Origin: Mesorhizobium sp. LSJC280B00
Lineage (GTDB): Bacteria; Pseudomonadota; Alphaproteobacteria; Rhizobiales; Rhizobiaceae
Direction of reading: 5' to 3'
Length of the DNA: 64,000 bases
Assembly: GCF_000502835.1 (NCBI RefSeq)
Contig: NZ_AYVL01000004.1
Location: forward strand, 99,799 to 163,798
Made by a program: the position numbers and the translations under genes. Of this stretch, positions 37,733 to 45,833 are shown one piece after another. The notes beneath the pieces were generated by a model that ran no database searches, had not been told where the DNA came from, and worked only from the letters and a program-made list of their open reading frames with translations. Positions within the stretch are counted from its first letter, which is position 1, and each line of letters begins with the position of its first letter.

Positions 37733-38318
37733 TTCGGCACGGCGCCTCGCCGCGATTTCGGCGTTGCTAACCTTGGGGCTGACCTTGGGGACGGCGCCGT
37801 CGCTGGCGCAGTCCAAGGCCACCAGCCAAATGTCCGGCCTCAGGCTGTCGGGCGACAAGCCGATCCAGATCGAAAGCGACAAGCTCGAGGTGCGCCAAGC
37901 GGAAAGCGTTGCCGTCTTCACCGGCAACGTCAACGTCGTCCAGGGTCCAACTGTGCTCAAGGCCGGCAAAATGACGGTCTATTACGTCAGGGATGCAGGC
38001 GCCGCCAAAAGCGCCCAGCCGGCGGGTGCCGCGGCAATGACCGGATCCGCCAACATCGACCATCTCGAGGTCGACGATAAGGTCTACATCAAATCGGACA
38101 ATCAGGTTGCCACCGGCGACCGCGGCACTTTCGACATGAAGACCGAAGTGCTGGTGCTTTCGGGCAGCAAGGTCGTGCTCTCGCAAGGCGACAACGTGCT
38201 TGTCGGCTGCAAGCTCACTGTGCAGATGAAGAGCGGCCTTGCCCAGGTCGACGCCTGCGGCGGCCGCGTCATGATGTCGATCACGCCGCCGGCGAAGTCT
38301 GGAGCAGCGAAACCCTGA
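37719..38318 (+). CDS. lptA: LPS transport periplasmic protein LptA
   Basis: 199 aa with a Sec signal peptide (to about residue 30, [16 protein letters not shown] end). The OstA domain follows: [38 protein letters not shown], then [20 protein letters not shown]. It forms the periplasmic bridge for LPS to the outer membrane. The start overlaps lptC by 14 bp, and the TGA stop shares a base with the ATG of lptB (TGATG). Confidence 0.93.
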   Translation: MRFSSSARRLAAISALLTLGLTLGTAPSLAQSKATSQMSGLRLSGDKPIQIESDKLEVRQAESVAVFTGNVNVVQGPTVLKAGKMTVYYVRDAGAAKSAQPAGAAAMTGSANIDHLEVDDKVYIKSDNQVATGDRGTFDMKTEVLVLSGSKVVLSQGDNVLVGCKLTVQMKSGLAQVDACGGRVMMSITPPAKSGAAKP

Positions 38319-39136
38319 TGACCGGCATATCGTCGCTGCTGGCGCGTCTTCCAGGGCGCGCCGCCAGCCAACTTGCGGCACCGGCCAGGGTCACCGTCGA
38401 AGCGGCAAAGTTCAAGGGAACCTTGATCGCCAAGGGGCTGACCAAAAGCTACAAGGGCCGCAAAGTCGTCAGCGGCGTGACGCTAGGCGTGCGCGCCGGC
38501 GAGGCGGTTGGGCTGCTCGGCCCCAACGGCGCCGGCAAGACGACCTGTTTCTACATGGTGACCGGCCTGGTTCCGGTCGACGAAGGCACCATCGAAATCG
38601 ACGGTTTCGACGTCACGTCGATGCCGATGTATCGCCGCGCCCGTCTCGGCATCGGCTATCTGCCGCAGGAAGCCTCGATTTTTCGCGGCCTGAATGTCGA
38701 GCAAAACATCCGGGCCGTGCTCGAAGTGGTAGAAAAGAGCCGCAAGGAGCGTGAGCGCCTGCTCGACGAATTGCTCGAGGAATTCCACATCAGCCATCTG
38801 CGCAAGGCTCCGTCGCTGTCGCTCTCCGGCGGTGAGCGGCGTCGTCTCGAAATTGCCCGCGCCTTGGCAACCCGCCCCGCCTACATGTTGCTCGACGAAC
38901 CTTTCGCCGGCATCGATCCGATCGCCGTCGCCGACATCCAGCAGCTGGTGCGCCACTTGACGGCACGTGGCATCGGCGTTCTGATCACCGACCACAATGT
39001 CCGCGAGACACTTGGCCTGATCGACCGCGCCTACATCATCCATGCCGGCCAGGTGCTGACCCATGGTCGAGCCGACGAAGTGGTCGCAAATGCCGATGTG
39101 CGGCGGCTTTATCTCGGCGAGGGATTTACGCTCTAA
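38318..39136 (+). CDS. lptB: LPS export ABC transporter ATP-binding protein LptB
   Basis: 272 aa ABC ATPase powering LPS extraction. Walker A is [10 protein letters not shown], the Q-loop region [20 protein letters not shown], the signature [18 protein letters not shown], Walker [12 protein letters not shown] and the switch His in ITDHNVRE. It is about 30 residues longer at the N-terminus than E. coli LptB (241 aa), as in rhizobial homologues. The start ATG shares its first base with the stop of lptA. An imperfect GAAATTCCGG hairpin follows the stop codon and might attenuate before rpoN. Confidence 0.96.
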   Translation: MTGISSLLARLPGRAASQLAAPARVTVEAAKFKGTLIAKGLTKSYKGRKVVSGVTLGVRAGEAVGLLGPNGAGKTTCFYMVTGLVPVDEGTIEIDGFDVTSMPMYRRARLGIGYLPQEASIFRGLNVEQNIRAVLEVVEKSRKERERLLDELLEEFHISHLRKAPSLSLSGGERRRLEIARALATRPAYMLLDEPFAGIDPIAVADIQQLVRHLTARGIGVLITDHNVRETLGLIDRAYIIHAGQVLTHGRADEVVANADVRRLYLGEGFTL

Positions 39137-39240
39137 GTGCGAAATTCCGGCTCGAGCGGGATTTCCGGCGTAGTCCAGCAGCTTTTTCTTCAATTTTCTG
39201 CCTGAAAACGCGCCGGCAGGCGAGTTTTACCGCTCCTCGC

Positions 39241-39270
39241 CTTGACAAGCAAAAGCCGGGCCAGTTTCTA
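39241..39270 (+). promoter_or_regulatory. Candidate promoter of rpoN
   Basis: An exact CTTGAC at 39241-39246 and, 18 bp on, TTTCTA at 39265-39270. It lies in the 197-bp gap between lptB and rpoN and would give rpoN its own promoter in addition to read-through from the lpt genes. The -10 box is poor, so this is tentative. Confidence 0.4.
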
Positions 39271-39333
39271 TGCTGGCCTGGAAAATTCCTTCCAGCAGTG
39301 CGGGTGCGTAGACGGAGCGTTTGAAACCGAACC

Positions 39334-40860
39334 ATGGCGTTGGCGGCAAAACTACAGCTACGACAGTCGCAGTCGCTGGTGATGACGCCGCAGCTGATGC
39401 AGTCGATCCGCCTGCTGCAGTTCACCCATCTCGAGCTGGAACGCTTCATCGACGACGAGATCGAACGCAATCCCCTGTTGGAACGCGCCGAACCGCAGGA
39501 GGACGCCGCCAGCGATCAGGCGCAGAAGGGCGACGCCGCATCGGAACCGGCTGCCGACGGCGACTGGTTCGAGGCGGAAACGGCGTGGAGCGCCGAGGCG
39601 ATCTCGGAAAAGCTCGATACGTCGCTGGAAAACCTGTTTCCTGACGATCCTGGTACGAGCGAGCGGCTCGGGCCCGACCTGACGGCACAATGGAAATCGG
39701 CGTCCGGCAACGGTTCCACCTCTTCCTCCGACGGCTTCGACGTCGCGGATATGGCGGCGGCGGCCATCACGCTGCGCGACCATGTCGGCGAGCAGGTGGC
39801 GCTCGCCTTTGCCGATCCGGCGGCGCGCCTGATCGCCGGCGAGCTTGCCGACGGCCTCGACGAGGCCGGCTACATGCGTGCCGACATGGCCGAGATCGCC
39901 GCCCGCCTCGGCACGGACGCCACGGCGGTGGCAACGGTCCTGGCGGTCTGCCAGACATTTGAGCCCGCCGGCATATTCGCCCGCGACCTCGCCGAATGCC
40001 TGTTGCTGCAGCTGGCCGTGCGCGACCGGCTCGATCCGGCGATGAAGGCGCTGATCGCCAATCTCGAACTCCTGGCACGGCGCGATTTCCAGACGCTGAA
40101 GCGGATTTGCGGCGTCGACGAGGAGGATCTGCTCGACATGCTGGCCGAGATCCGGGCGCTCGACCCGCGGCCGGGAATGGCGTTTTCGCGCGGTGCCAGC
40201 GATGCGATCGTGGCCGACGTCGAGGTGCGTGCAGCCAATGACGGCAGCTGGACGGTCGAGCTCAATGCCGAGACGCTGCCGCGCGTGCTGGTCGATCACA
40301 TCTATTTCGCCCAGGTCACGCCACATGCGAAAAACCAGGCGGAAAAGGATTTCCTTGCCGAATGCCTGCAGAACGCCAACTGGCTCACGCGCAGCCTCGA
40401 CCAGCGGGCGAAGACCATTCTCAAGGTGGCCTCTGAGATCGTGCGCCAGCAGGACGCTTTTCTCGTCCACGGCGTGCGGCACCTGAAGCCGCTCAACCTG
40501 CGCACGGTGGCGGACGCCATCGGCATGCACGAATCAACGGTCAGCCGGGTCACGGCAAACAAATACATGCTGACGCCGCGCGGTGTGTTCGAGCTGCGCT
40601 ATTTCTTCACCGCCTCGATCGCTTCGTCAGGTGGCGGCGATGCGCATTCGTCGGAAGCGGTGCGCGACCGCATAAAGCAGCTGATCGACGAGGAGAAAGC
40701 CATCGATGTGCTTTCCGACGATGCCATCGTGGACATGCTGCGGGAAAGCGGCGTCGACATCGCCAGGCGCACGGTGGCCAAATACCGGGAAGGCATGAAC
40801 ATACCCTCTTCGGTGCAGCGGCGGCGCGAAAAACGCGCTTTGGCCAGCGCCGGCCGTTGA
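39334..40860 (+). CDS. rpoN: RNA polymerase sigma-54 factor
   Basis: 508 aa. Region I is Gln/Leu-rich (LRQSQSLVMTPQLMQSIRLL, which contacts the activators). An acidic region II (about 50-120) follows, and the core-binding domain (about 130-320) precedes the HTH and the C-terminal RpoN box ARRTVAKYRE. The protein needs AAA+ activators such as NifA, NtrC or DctD, central to nitrogen metabolism in rhizobia. ATG 39334 has a GAGCG upstream and matches the family start (MALAAKLQLRQ). Position between lptB and hpf/ptsN is the conserved arrangement of proteobacteria. Confidence 0.97.
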   Translation: MALAAKLQLRQSQSLVMTPQLMQSIRLLQFTHLELERFIDDEIERNPLLERAEPQEDAASDQAQKGDAASEPAADGDWFEAETAWSAEAISEKLDTSLENLFPDDPGTSERLGPDLTAQWKSASGNGSTSSSDGFDVADMAAAAITLRDHVGEQVALAFADPAARLIAGELADGLDEAGYMRADMAEIAARLGTDATAVATVLAVCQTFEPAGIFARDLAECLLLQLAVRDRLDPAMKALIANLELLARRDFQTLKRICGVDEEDLLDMLAEIRALDPRPGMAFSRGASDAIVADVEVRAANDGSWTVELNAETLPRVLVDHIYFAQVTPHAKNQAEKDFLAECLQNANWLTRSLDQRAKTILKVASEIVRQQDAFLVHGVRHLKPLNLRTVADAIGMHESTVSRVTANKYMLTPRGVFELRYFFTASIASSGGGDAHSSEAVRDRIKQLIDEEKAIDVLSDDAIVDMLRESGVDIARRTVAKYREGMNIPSSVQRRREKRALASAGR

Positions 40861-40893
40861 TCTCCGGCGGAATTTCCACAGCTTTCGCCCTTC

Positions 40894-40922
40894 ATTGACA
40901 AGCGGCGACGAAGTGGCTAGAA
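40894..40922 (+). promoter_or_regulatory. Promoter of hpf
   Basis: ATTGAC at 40894-40899, a 17-bp spacer, then CTAGAA at 40917-40922: a good sigma-70 match. Transcription would start near 40929, giving hpf a 5' leader of about 220 nt that contains several small hairpins (for example CGAGT-ATAA-ACTCG at 41099-41112). Confidence 0.5.
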
Positions 40923-41151
40923 GCCCGCCCGCATGAGACGGGCTGGCGAGTGGATTTGAGTTCGCCGATGCCCGCACGAGAGATGGTCCGTCACGACGTA
41001 GGCCACGGGACGGCCAAGAAGGCGGCTTGTGATCAACCGGAAAGTTCGGATCTAAAATCGGCGCAAGTGACGCCGCAAAAGCTTGTGCGCGCGGACCACG
41101 AGTATAAACTCGGGACAGTTTGAAGCCTGAGCAAGGAAGGTCAGTTTTCAG

Positions 41152-41736
41152 ATGACACTGCGCATATCGGGAAAACACATGGATATCGGCGATGCGTTCC
41201 GTACGCGCATCAACGACCGTGTCGGGGAAGTGATCGGGAAATATTTCGATCGGGGCTTTTCAGGGCAAATCGTAGTCGTCAAATCGGGGTCGCGCTACAC
41301 GGCCGATTGCATGATCCGGCTGGACTCCGGTGCTTCGCTGCAGGCGACCGGCGATGCCCAGGATCCAACGCTTGCCTTCGATACTGCGGCAGACCGTCTG
41401 GAAACGCGCCTCAGGCGCTACAAGCGCCGGCTGAAGTCGCACAATTCAGGCAATAGCAACGGCGAGCTCACCGACGTCGCCTATACGGTGATGGCGCCGC
41501 TTGCCGACGACGAGGAGGACATACCGGAGAATTTCGCGCCGGCCATCGTCGCCGAATCGACTATGACGCTGCGGACCATGTCGGTGGCGTCAGCGGTGAT
41601 CGAACTCGACACCAAGGACAGCCCGGTCCTGGTCTTCCGCAATGCCGGAAATGACCATCTCAACATCGTCTATCGCCGGCCGGACGGGAATATCGGCTGG
41701 ATCGACCCGTCCACGGCCAAGGTCGCGCAGGGGTAA
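41152..41736 (+). CDS. hpf: Ribosome hibernation promoting factor, long form
   Basis: 194 aa, long HPF with two domains. The N-terminal part (about 1-100, MTLRISGKHMDIGDAFRTRI and TRLRRYKRRLKSH) binds the ribosomal decoding region. The C-terminal part (about 135-194, SPVLVFRNAGNDHLNIVYRR and NIGWIDPS) mediates dimerisation of ribosomes into 100S particles in stationary phase. ATG 41152 is preceded by AAGGAAGG, a strong ribosome binding site. It lies 291 bp downstream of rpoN with its own promoter, and 59 bp before ptsN. Confidence 0.93.
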   Translation: MTLRISGKHMDIGDAFRTRINDRVGEVIGKYFDRGFSGQIVVVKSGSRYTADCMIRLDSGASLQATGDAQDPTLAFDTAADRLETRLRRYKRRLKSHNSGNSNGELTDVAYTVMAPLADDEEDIPENFAPAIVAESTMTLRTMSVASAVIELDTKDSPVLVFRNAGNDHLNIVYRRPDGNIGWIDPSTAKVAQG

Positions 41737-41795
41737 AGACCAGCCGCACGCGAGCGTGGGGACTGGCGACGGCAGGCGAACAAGGGATTTCAAGC

Positions 41796-42260
41796 ATGGA
41801 TCTGAGCGATCTCGTCAGCGTTCCGGCAATCATGCCGGCGTTGAAGGCGAACTCCAAAAAGCAGCTGCTGCAATTGCTGTCCGAAAGGGCGGCGGCAATT
41901 TCCGGCATTCCGGAGCGAGAGGTGTTCGACACCATCCTGCAACGCGAGCGGCTCGGCTCCACCGGCGTCGGCAACGGCATCGCCATTCCGCACGGCAAGC
42001 TGGCTGGGGTGAAGCGGATCGCCGGCGTTTTTGCCCGGCTGGAGACACCGGTGGACTTCGAGGCCCTCGATGATCAGCCGGTCGACCTGGTGTTTCTGCT
42101 TTTGGCTCCCGAAGGTGCCGGCGCCGACCACCTCAAGGCGCTGTCGCGCATCGCGCGGGTGCTGCGCGACGCCGACACGGTTGCCAAGATCAGGGGCACG
42201 CGCGACGCCGTGGCCATCCATGCGCTGCTGTCGGACACGCAGGCCTCGCACGCCGCTTGA
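41796..42260 (+). CDS. ptsN: PTS IIA-like nitrogen regulatory protein
   Basis: 154 aa EIIA-Ntr protein with phosphorylation site His in STGVGNGIAIPHGKLAGVKR. It takes phosphate from the PtsP-PtsO chain and acts on potassium uptake and nitrogen/carbon balance. The domain covers the whole length (LSDLVSVPAIMPALKANSKK start). ATG 41796 has AAGGGA upstream. It lies 59 bp after hpf in the rpoN block. In alphaproteobacteria EIIA-Ntr has been tied to the Kdp potassium system, whose regulators kdpDE lie at the end of this window. Confidence 0.95.
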   Translation: MDLSDLVSVPAIMPALKANSKKQLLQLLSERAAAISGIPEREVFDTILQRERLGSTGVGNGIAIPHGKLAGVKRIAGVFARLETPVDFEALDDQPVDLVFLLLAPEGAGADHLKALSRIARVLRDADTVAKIRGTRDAVAIHALLSDTQASHAA

Positions 42261-42281
42261 GGTTTTGATTAAATCCTTTGA

Positions 42282-42302
42282 AGGGCCGCCGTGAGCGGCC
42301 CT
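42282..42302 (+). terminator. Hairpin after ptsN, probable terminator of the rpoN block
   Basis: A perfect 8-bp stem (AGGGCCGC with GCGGCCCT), a 5-nt loop, 21 bp after the ptsN stop codon and in the gap before the convergent DUF1150 gene. Only a short T-run follows (GTCCGTTT), so termination may be weak. Confidence 0.45.
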
Positions 42303-42371
42303 GTCCGTTTCCAGCCAGATCGCTGCGCCATATTTGTCAGTTGATGGCGCCAATGTTGGTGGATAGCGACG

Positions 42372-42629
42372 TTAGTGGATAGCGACCGGGGTCAGATCGT
42401 TTTCCAGCGCGCCAGCCAGTGCCCGGTCGCGAGCGTCCGAAAGCAGGATCGGCTGGCCATTAGCGGCAAACAGGGCCCACAGTTCCAGACCCGGCGCGAT
42501 TTCGCCGAGGCCCGGGAAACGGCCGCGCAGATCGTCGCTCGACACTTTCCTGAGATAGGCGACCGAACCTTCGCCGAGATGGGCGAATTCGCCGCTGGTC
42601 ATGATGATATTCTCGTTAGTTCTGGTCAT
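42372..42629 (-). CDS. DUF1150 protein, partner gene of hsp20
   Basis: 85 aa small soluble protein. The pattern GEGSVAYLRKVSSDDL, FPGLGEIAPGLELWALFAAN and QPILLSDARDRALAGA matches DUF1150, a family of unknown function that usually lies just after an hsp20 gene in alphaproteobacteria, as it does here (63-bp gap, same direction). I chose ATG 42629 because AAGGAGG precedes it by seven bases; the frame is open upstream to 42689. It is likely cotranscribed with hsp20 and so heat-induced, which is inference. Confidence 0.88.
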   Translation of the reverse strand: MTRTNENIIMTSGEFAHLGEGSVAYLRKVSSDDLRGRFPGLGEIAPGLELWALFAANGQPILLSDARDRALAGALENDLTPVAIH

Positions 42630-42692
42630 TTCAAGCCTCCTTGCCGCGAGACGCCGCTCAAGGCCATCCCGCATGAGAGCTATCGGCAAAAA

Positions 42693-43118
42693 TCAGTCTT
42701 TCACCGATATGTTTATTTTTCGTACCAGCCGTTCGGATTCCGGCCGATCGAGATCGATCGACAGAAGGCCGTTCTTCAATTCCGCCGCAATCACCCGCAT
42801 GCCGTCGGCCAGCACGAAACAGCGCTGGAACTGGCGCGCGGCGATGCCGCGGTGGAGAAATTCGCGCTCGGTGTCGTCGTTCTGACGGCCGCGCACGACC
42901 AACTGGTTCTCCTCCGTTGTGACATCGAGATCGCTTTCCGCGAAACCGGCGACGGCGAGCGTGATACGCAGCCTTTCGGTTTTGCCGTCGGCACCGCTGA
43001 GGCGCTCGATGTTGTAGGGAGGATAGCTGTCACCGGACTTTGCCAAGCGCTCCAGCGTCTTTTCCATGGAATCGAAACCGAGGAGAAGCGGGCTGGAAAA
43101 AGGCGTCATTCGGCTCAT
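42693..43118 (-). CDS. Small heat shock protein Hsp20
   Basis: 141 aa alpha-crystallin domain chaperone (IbpA-like). The domain covers about residues 35-130 (YPPYNIERLSGADGKTERLR, EENQLVVRGRQN, FLHRGIAARQFQRCF) and the C-terminal IxI motif is in KINISVKD. It holds unfolding proteins for later refolding by DnaK/GrpE. The start is ATG 43118 after GAGAGGACACTGTAAC; the same frame stays open far upstream, antisense to the next gene, which is accidental. The ribosome binding site is covered by a hairpin of ROSE thermometer form and an RpoH promoter lies 69-97 bp upstream. Confidence 0.94.
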   Translation of the reverse strand: MSRMTPFSSPLLLGFDSMEKTLERLAKSGDSYPPYNIERLSGADGKTERLRITLAVAGFAESDLDVTTEENQLVVRGRQNDDTEREFLHRGIAARQFQRCFVLADGMRVIAAELKNGLLSIDLDRPESERLVRKINISVKD

Positions 43119-43180
43119 GTTACAGTGTCCTCTCAAGAGCGACATAAAGTGGAAAAACCCGGATGGCATTTTTCCCGATG
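43119..43180 (-). promoter_or_regulatory. ROSE-like RNA thermometer in the hsp20 leader
   Basis: The 62-nt leader of hsp20 can fold into two hairpins: GGAAAAA with TTTTTCC (43151-43175), and a start-site hairpin in which UCGCU (43138-43142, read on the minus strand) faces AGGAC of the ribosome binding site (43127-43131) across the loop CUUGAG. The UYGCU anti-Shine-Dalgarno box with a G opposite G and a small CUUG-type loop is the hallmark of ROSE elements of rhizobial hsp20 genes. At heat shock the hairpin would melt and allow translation. Classic ROSE elements are longer (about 70-120 nt). Confidence 0.6.
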
Positions 43181-43186
43181 GTCTTG

Positions 43187-43215
43187 ATATGGTCCGCCGC
43201 CCGGCAGACTTCAAG
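43187..43215 (-). promoter_or_regulatory. RpoH (sigma-32) promoter of hsp20
   Basis: On the minus strand: CTTGAA (43210-43215), a 17-bp spacer, then CCATAT (43187-43192). This matches the rhizobial RpoH consensus (CTTGAA-N17-CCANAT) closely, and the predicted start near 43180 gives the 62-nt leader that carries the ROSE-like hairpin. Confidence 0.65.
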
Positions 43216-43262
43216 CCGTCACACGTCCCGCCCAAAAAGACTTGCCAAAACAAGGAATTGAA

Positions 43263-44204
43263 ATGCCCCAATCCCGCAGGATCATCATCGACACTGACCC
43301 CGGCCAGGACGATGCCGTCGCCATATTGCTGGCGCTCGGCAGCGCCGAGCTGGAGATCGTCGGCATCACCGCGGTGGCCGGCAACGTGCCGTTGAAACTT
43401 ACCGAAAAAAACGCCCGCAAGATCTGCGAGCTGGCCGGCCGGCCGGACGTCAAGGTCTATGCAGGCGCCATCCGGCCGCTGGCGCGCGAACTGGTCACCG
43501 CCGAGGAAGTGCATGGCAAGACCGGCCTCAACGGGCCGCAACTGCCCGAACCAAAGATGAAACTGCAGGAAGAGTATGCGGTCGATTTCATAGTCGAGAC
43601 GCTGATGAGGGAGGAGAGCGGCACGATCACGCTTTGCGCGCTCGGGCCGCTCACCAACATTGCGTTGGCGCTGATCCGCGAGCCGAAAATCGCGCCGCGC
43701 ATCAAGGAAATCGTGCTGATGGGCGGCGGCTTCTTCGAGGGCGGCAACGTCACGCCGACCGCCGAGTTCAACATCTATGTCGATCCGCATGCCGCCGATG
43801 TCGTGTTCAAATCCGGCATTCCGATCGTGATGATGCCGCTGGACGTCACCCACAAGGCGCTGACCACCGCCAAGCGCACGAGGGCCTTCCGCAAGCTCGG
43901 CACCAGGGTCGGCACGGCCACCGCGGACATGCTGGAATTCTTCGAACGTTTCGACGAGGAGAAATACGGTACCGACGGCGGCCCGCTGCACGATCCTTGC
44001 GTGATCGCGTATCTGCTGAAGCCGAAGCTGTTCAAGGGTCGCAATTGCAATGTCAGCGTGGAAACCGCCTCGGAGCTCACCATGGGCATGACGGTGATCG
44101 ACTGGTGGGGGGTGACCAAGCGGCCGAAGAACGCCATGGTGATGCGCGACATCGACCATGATGCGTTTTTCGCGCTGTTGCTGGAAAGGCTGGGGCGGCT
44201 TTAG
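43263..44204 (+). CDS. Nucleoside hydrolase (IunH family)
   Basis: 313 aa calcium-dependent enzyme that splits ribonucleosides into base and ribose. The N-terminal Asp cluster IIIDTDPGQDDAVAILLAL is the signature; ALGPLTNIALAL and IVLMGGGFFEGGNVTPTAEF follow, with the C-terminal Asp in GPLHDPCVIAYLL. I chose ATG 43263 (MPQSRRIII), seven bases after AAGGA; an in-frame ATG lies 21 bp upstream. It is divergent from hsp20. A ribokinase gene 3 kb away on the other strand could use the released ribose. Base preference is unknown. Confidence 0.93.
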   Translation: MPQSRRIIIDTDPGQDDAVAILLALGSAELEIVGITAVAGNVPLKLTEKNARKICELAGRPDVKVYAGAIRPLARELVTAEEVHGKTGLNGPQLPEPKMKLQEEYAVDFIVETLMREESGTITLCALGPLTNIALALIREPKIAPRIKEIVLMGGGFFEGGNVTPTAEFNIYVDPHAADVVFKSGIPIVMMPLDVTHKALTTAKRTRAFRKLGTRVGTATADMLEFFERFDEEKYGTDGGPLHDPCVIAYLLKPKLFKGRNCNVSVETASELTMGMTVIDWWGVTKRPKNAMVMRDIDHDAFFALLLERLGRL

Positions 44205-44210
44205 GGCTGC

Positions 44211-44591
44211 TCAGTAGTTGAGCAGGCGGTAGGTGGTGGTACCGTCCTGGCGTTGCTGTTCTTCGATCGATACTTCCGATCCGATCATGTGGGGTGTTTC
44301 CACCTCACCATCGACAAATATCCGAGCGTTGCCGTCATGGAGGCGGACTTCATATCTATAATAAAGTCCATGTCCGACGGAACCTTTCGGATTTAGAGGC
44401 ATCGTCGCAACATCTTCGACGGTGCCTCCTACGAGTTGTGTGCCAGTGATCGGACTGTTCTGCCTAGTTACAATCGGCACAGCGATCGCGAGAGCGAGCG
44501 CGCACAAGATTGTGATGCCAACAACTCTGTCGCGAAACTCTTCCCGAAGCAAAAGAATGCGGGTTCTAAGAGAAATATTTGTCGGCCCCAT
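44211..44591 (-). CDS. Small membrane-anchored protein, paralogue of the next gene
   Basis: 126 aa of unknown function. A basic N-terminus and one transmembrane segment (about 24-43, VVGITILCALALAIAVPIVT) precede a small beta-rich domain outside the membrane, with ALYYRYEVRLHDG-like strands and a C-terminal ETPHMIGSEVSIEEQQRQDG and TTYRLLNY. The end (PH-x-IGS-x-V-x-IE, then YR and N as the penultimate or last residue) is shared with the protein encoded at 44695-45015. This region has visibly lower GC than its neighbours. It ends 6 bp from the convergent nucleoside hydrolase. Confidence 0.65.
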   Translation of the reverse strand: MGPTNISLRTRILLLREEFRDRVVGITILCALALAIAVPIVTRQNSPITGTQLVGGTVEDVATMPLNPKGSVGHGLYYRYEVRLHDGNARIFVDGEVETPHMIGSEVSIEEQQRQDGTTTYRLLNY

Positions 44592-44694
44592 ACCTTAGAG
44601 TTGAGTAGCATAGGGGCTTTGTTCAAGAGCGATTCCCCGAAAAAGCCATGTCACTCGCTTCACCTTTGAAAACAGCCTATCGATCGATCGTCGT

Positions 44695-45015
44695 TCAATT
44701 TGCAAACCGGTAAAAGACGAAGCCATTGTCGCGCGTGACGCGCTCGATGCCGACGCGCGAGCCGATCAGATGCGGGAGGTCGTCGTAAACGAGGACCGTC
44801 GAACCGTTCTCAAGGACCAGCAGATATTGGATATTGCGCCCTTTACCCTGTCCACTTTTGATCGTTGCATCGACCGGGTCGACCGACCGGATCGGACTTG
44901 CGTCATTCGCCCATTTGTTCAGAGCCGACGGAACCATCGCCGCGAACAAAGCGATGGACAGGATCACGCCAAACGCGTTCCTTTTCAAATCCGCGTAAGT
45001 CCACGGCATAGACAT
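44695..45015 (-). CDS. Small membrane-anchored protein, paralogue of the previous gene
   Basis: 106 aa from ATG 45015 (TTGGGGATTC upstream); starts at 45009 or 45063 are possible. It has one transmembrane segment (about 14-33) and a beta-rich domain (NIQYLLVLENGSTVLVYDD) that ends DLPHLIGSRVGIERVTRDNG then FVFYRFAN. Its C-terminal domain aligns with that of the gene at 44211: PHLIGSRVGIE against PHMIGSEVSIE, and FYRFAN against TYRLLNY. The two are probably a tandem duplication. I do not recognise a named family; function unknown. Confidence 0.65.
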   Translation of the reverse strand: MSMPWTYADLKRNAFGVILSIALFAAMVPSALNKWANDASPIRSVDPVDATIKSGQGKGRNIQYLLVLENGSTVLVYDDLPHLIGSRVGIERVTRDNGFVFYRFAN

Positions 45016-45115
45016 GAATCCCCAACTGTTGATCCATGTGGTGGCCTGAAGGCCGACTTTCAATCGGCCTTCCTATTCCAGGATGTTGCTGTTGGCGTCG
45101 CCGGGCTCGCGGCCG

Positions 45116-45730
45116 TTACTTCGCCTTGGAAAACGCCAGCCACAGGCCGCCGCCGACCAGGAAGCTGCCGCTGATCCTCGACAAGAGCTTGACGCGGCCG
45201 GCCGACAGCAGACGCCCTGCGCGGCCGGCGGCCAGCGCGTAGGTCGAATCCGAGACTGCGGCGAAGATCATCGCGGTGAGACCCATGACGCCGATCTGTA
45301 GTGCGTAATTGCCTTCAGGCGCGATGAACTGGGGAAAGAAGGCGCCGAAGAACACCAGCGTCTTTGGATTGCTGATCGCCACCAGCAGCCCCTGCAAAAA
45401 GAAGCCGCCACGCGGCTTTTTTGCCGATCCGTCGGCGTTAAGCTTGCCTTTCGAGCGGAACATCTGCACGCCCATCCAGATCAGGTAAGCGGCGCCGATC
45501 AGCCGGACCCATTCGAACCAGTGGCCCATGCCGGCGATCAGCGAGGTCAGCCCGATGCCGACAATGGCGATCATGATGGCCAGCCCGGCCTGGGTGCCGG
45601 CGACATTGGCGAGCCCGGCGCGCGAGCCGTGGCGGATGCTGTTGGCAATGATCAGCGTCACCGTCGGCCCCGGCACCAGGATGATGACGATGCAGGCGAC
45701 GACATAGGTGGCGTAGAGTTCCAGCGACAT
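45116..45730 (-). CDS. LysE/RhtB-family amino acid exporter
   Basis: 204 aa, six transmembrane helices. The N-terminal LYATYVVACIVIILVPGPTV with the conserved PGP and the GxxxG-like GTQAGLAIMIAIVG, plus AISNPKTLVFFGAFFPQF, identify the RhtB/LysE family, which exports amino acids or their analogues. I chose ATG 45730 because GGAGGGAAAAA precedes it; the frame runs on upstream to 45871. The amidase gene is upstream in the same direction (103 bp). Substrate unknown. Confidence 0.88.
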   Translation of the reverse strand: MSLELYATYVVACIVIILVPGPTVTLIIANSIRHGSRAGLANVAGTQAGLAIMIAIVGIGLTSLIAGMGHWFEWVRLIGAAYLIWMGVQMFRSKGKLNADGSAKKPRGGFFLQGLLVAISNPKTLVFFGAFFPQFIAPEGNYALQIGVMGLTAMIFAAVSDSTYALAAGRAGRLLSAGRVKLLSRISGSFLVGGGLWLAFSKAK

Positions 45731-45833
45731 TTTTTCCCTCCACAGATGCCGCTCGTGCGGCGCGCTGTCGCGATCAATGCATGGCGATGAGTTGCGTGCA
45801 AGTCGGCGAGGCGCCGACAATACGGAGCTGATT

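Noticed and set aside
43119..44159. Upstream extension of the hsp20 frame opposite the nucleoside hydrolase gene
   Set aside because: Hsp20 is complete from 43118, with a ribosome binding site and promoter at that point; the extension is antisense to a conserved enzyme.
44592..44694. Insertion sequence remnant as the cause of the lower-GC patch
   Set aside because: No transposase fragment, terminal inverted repeat or target duplication could be seen around the two paralogous genes.
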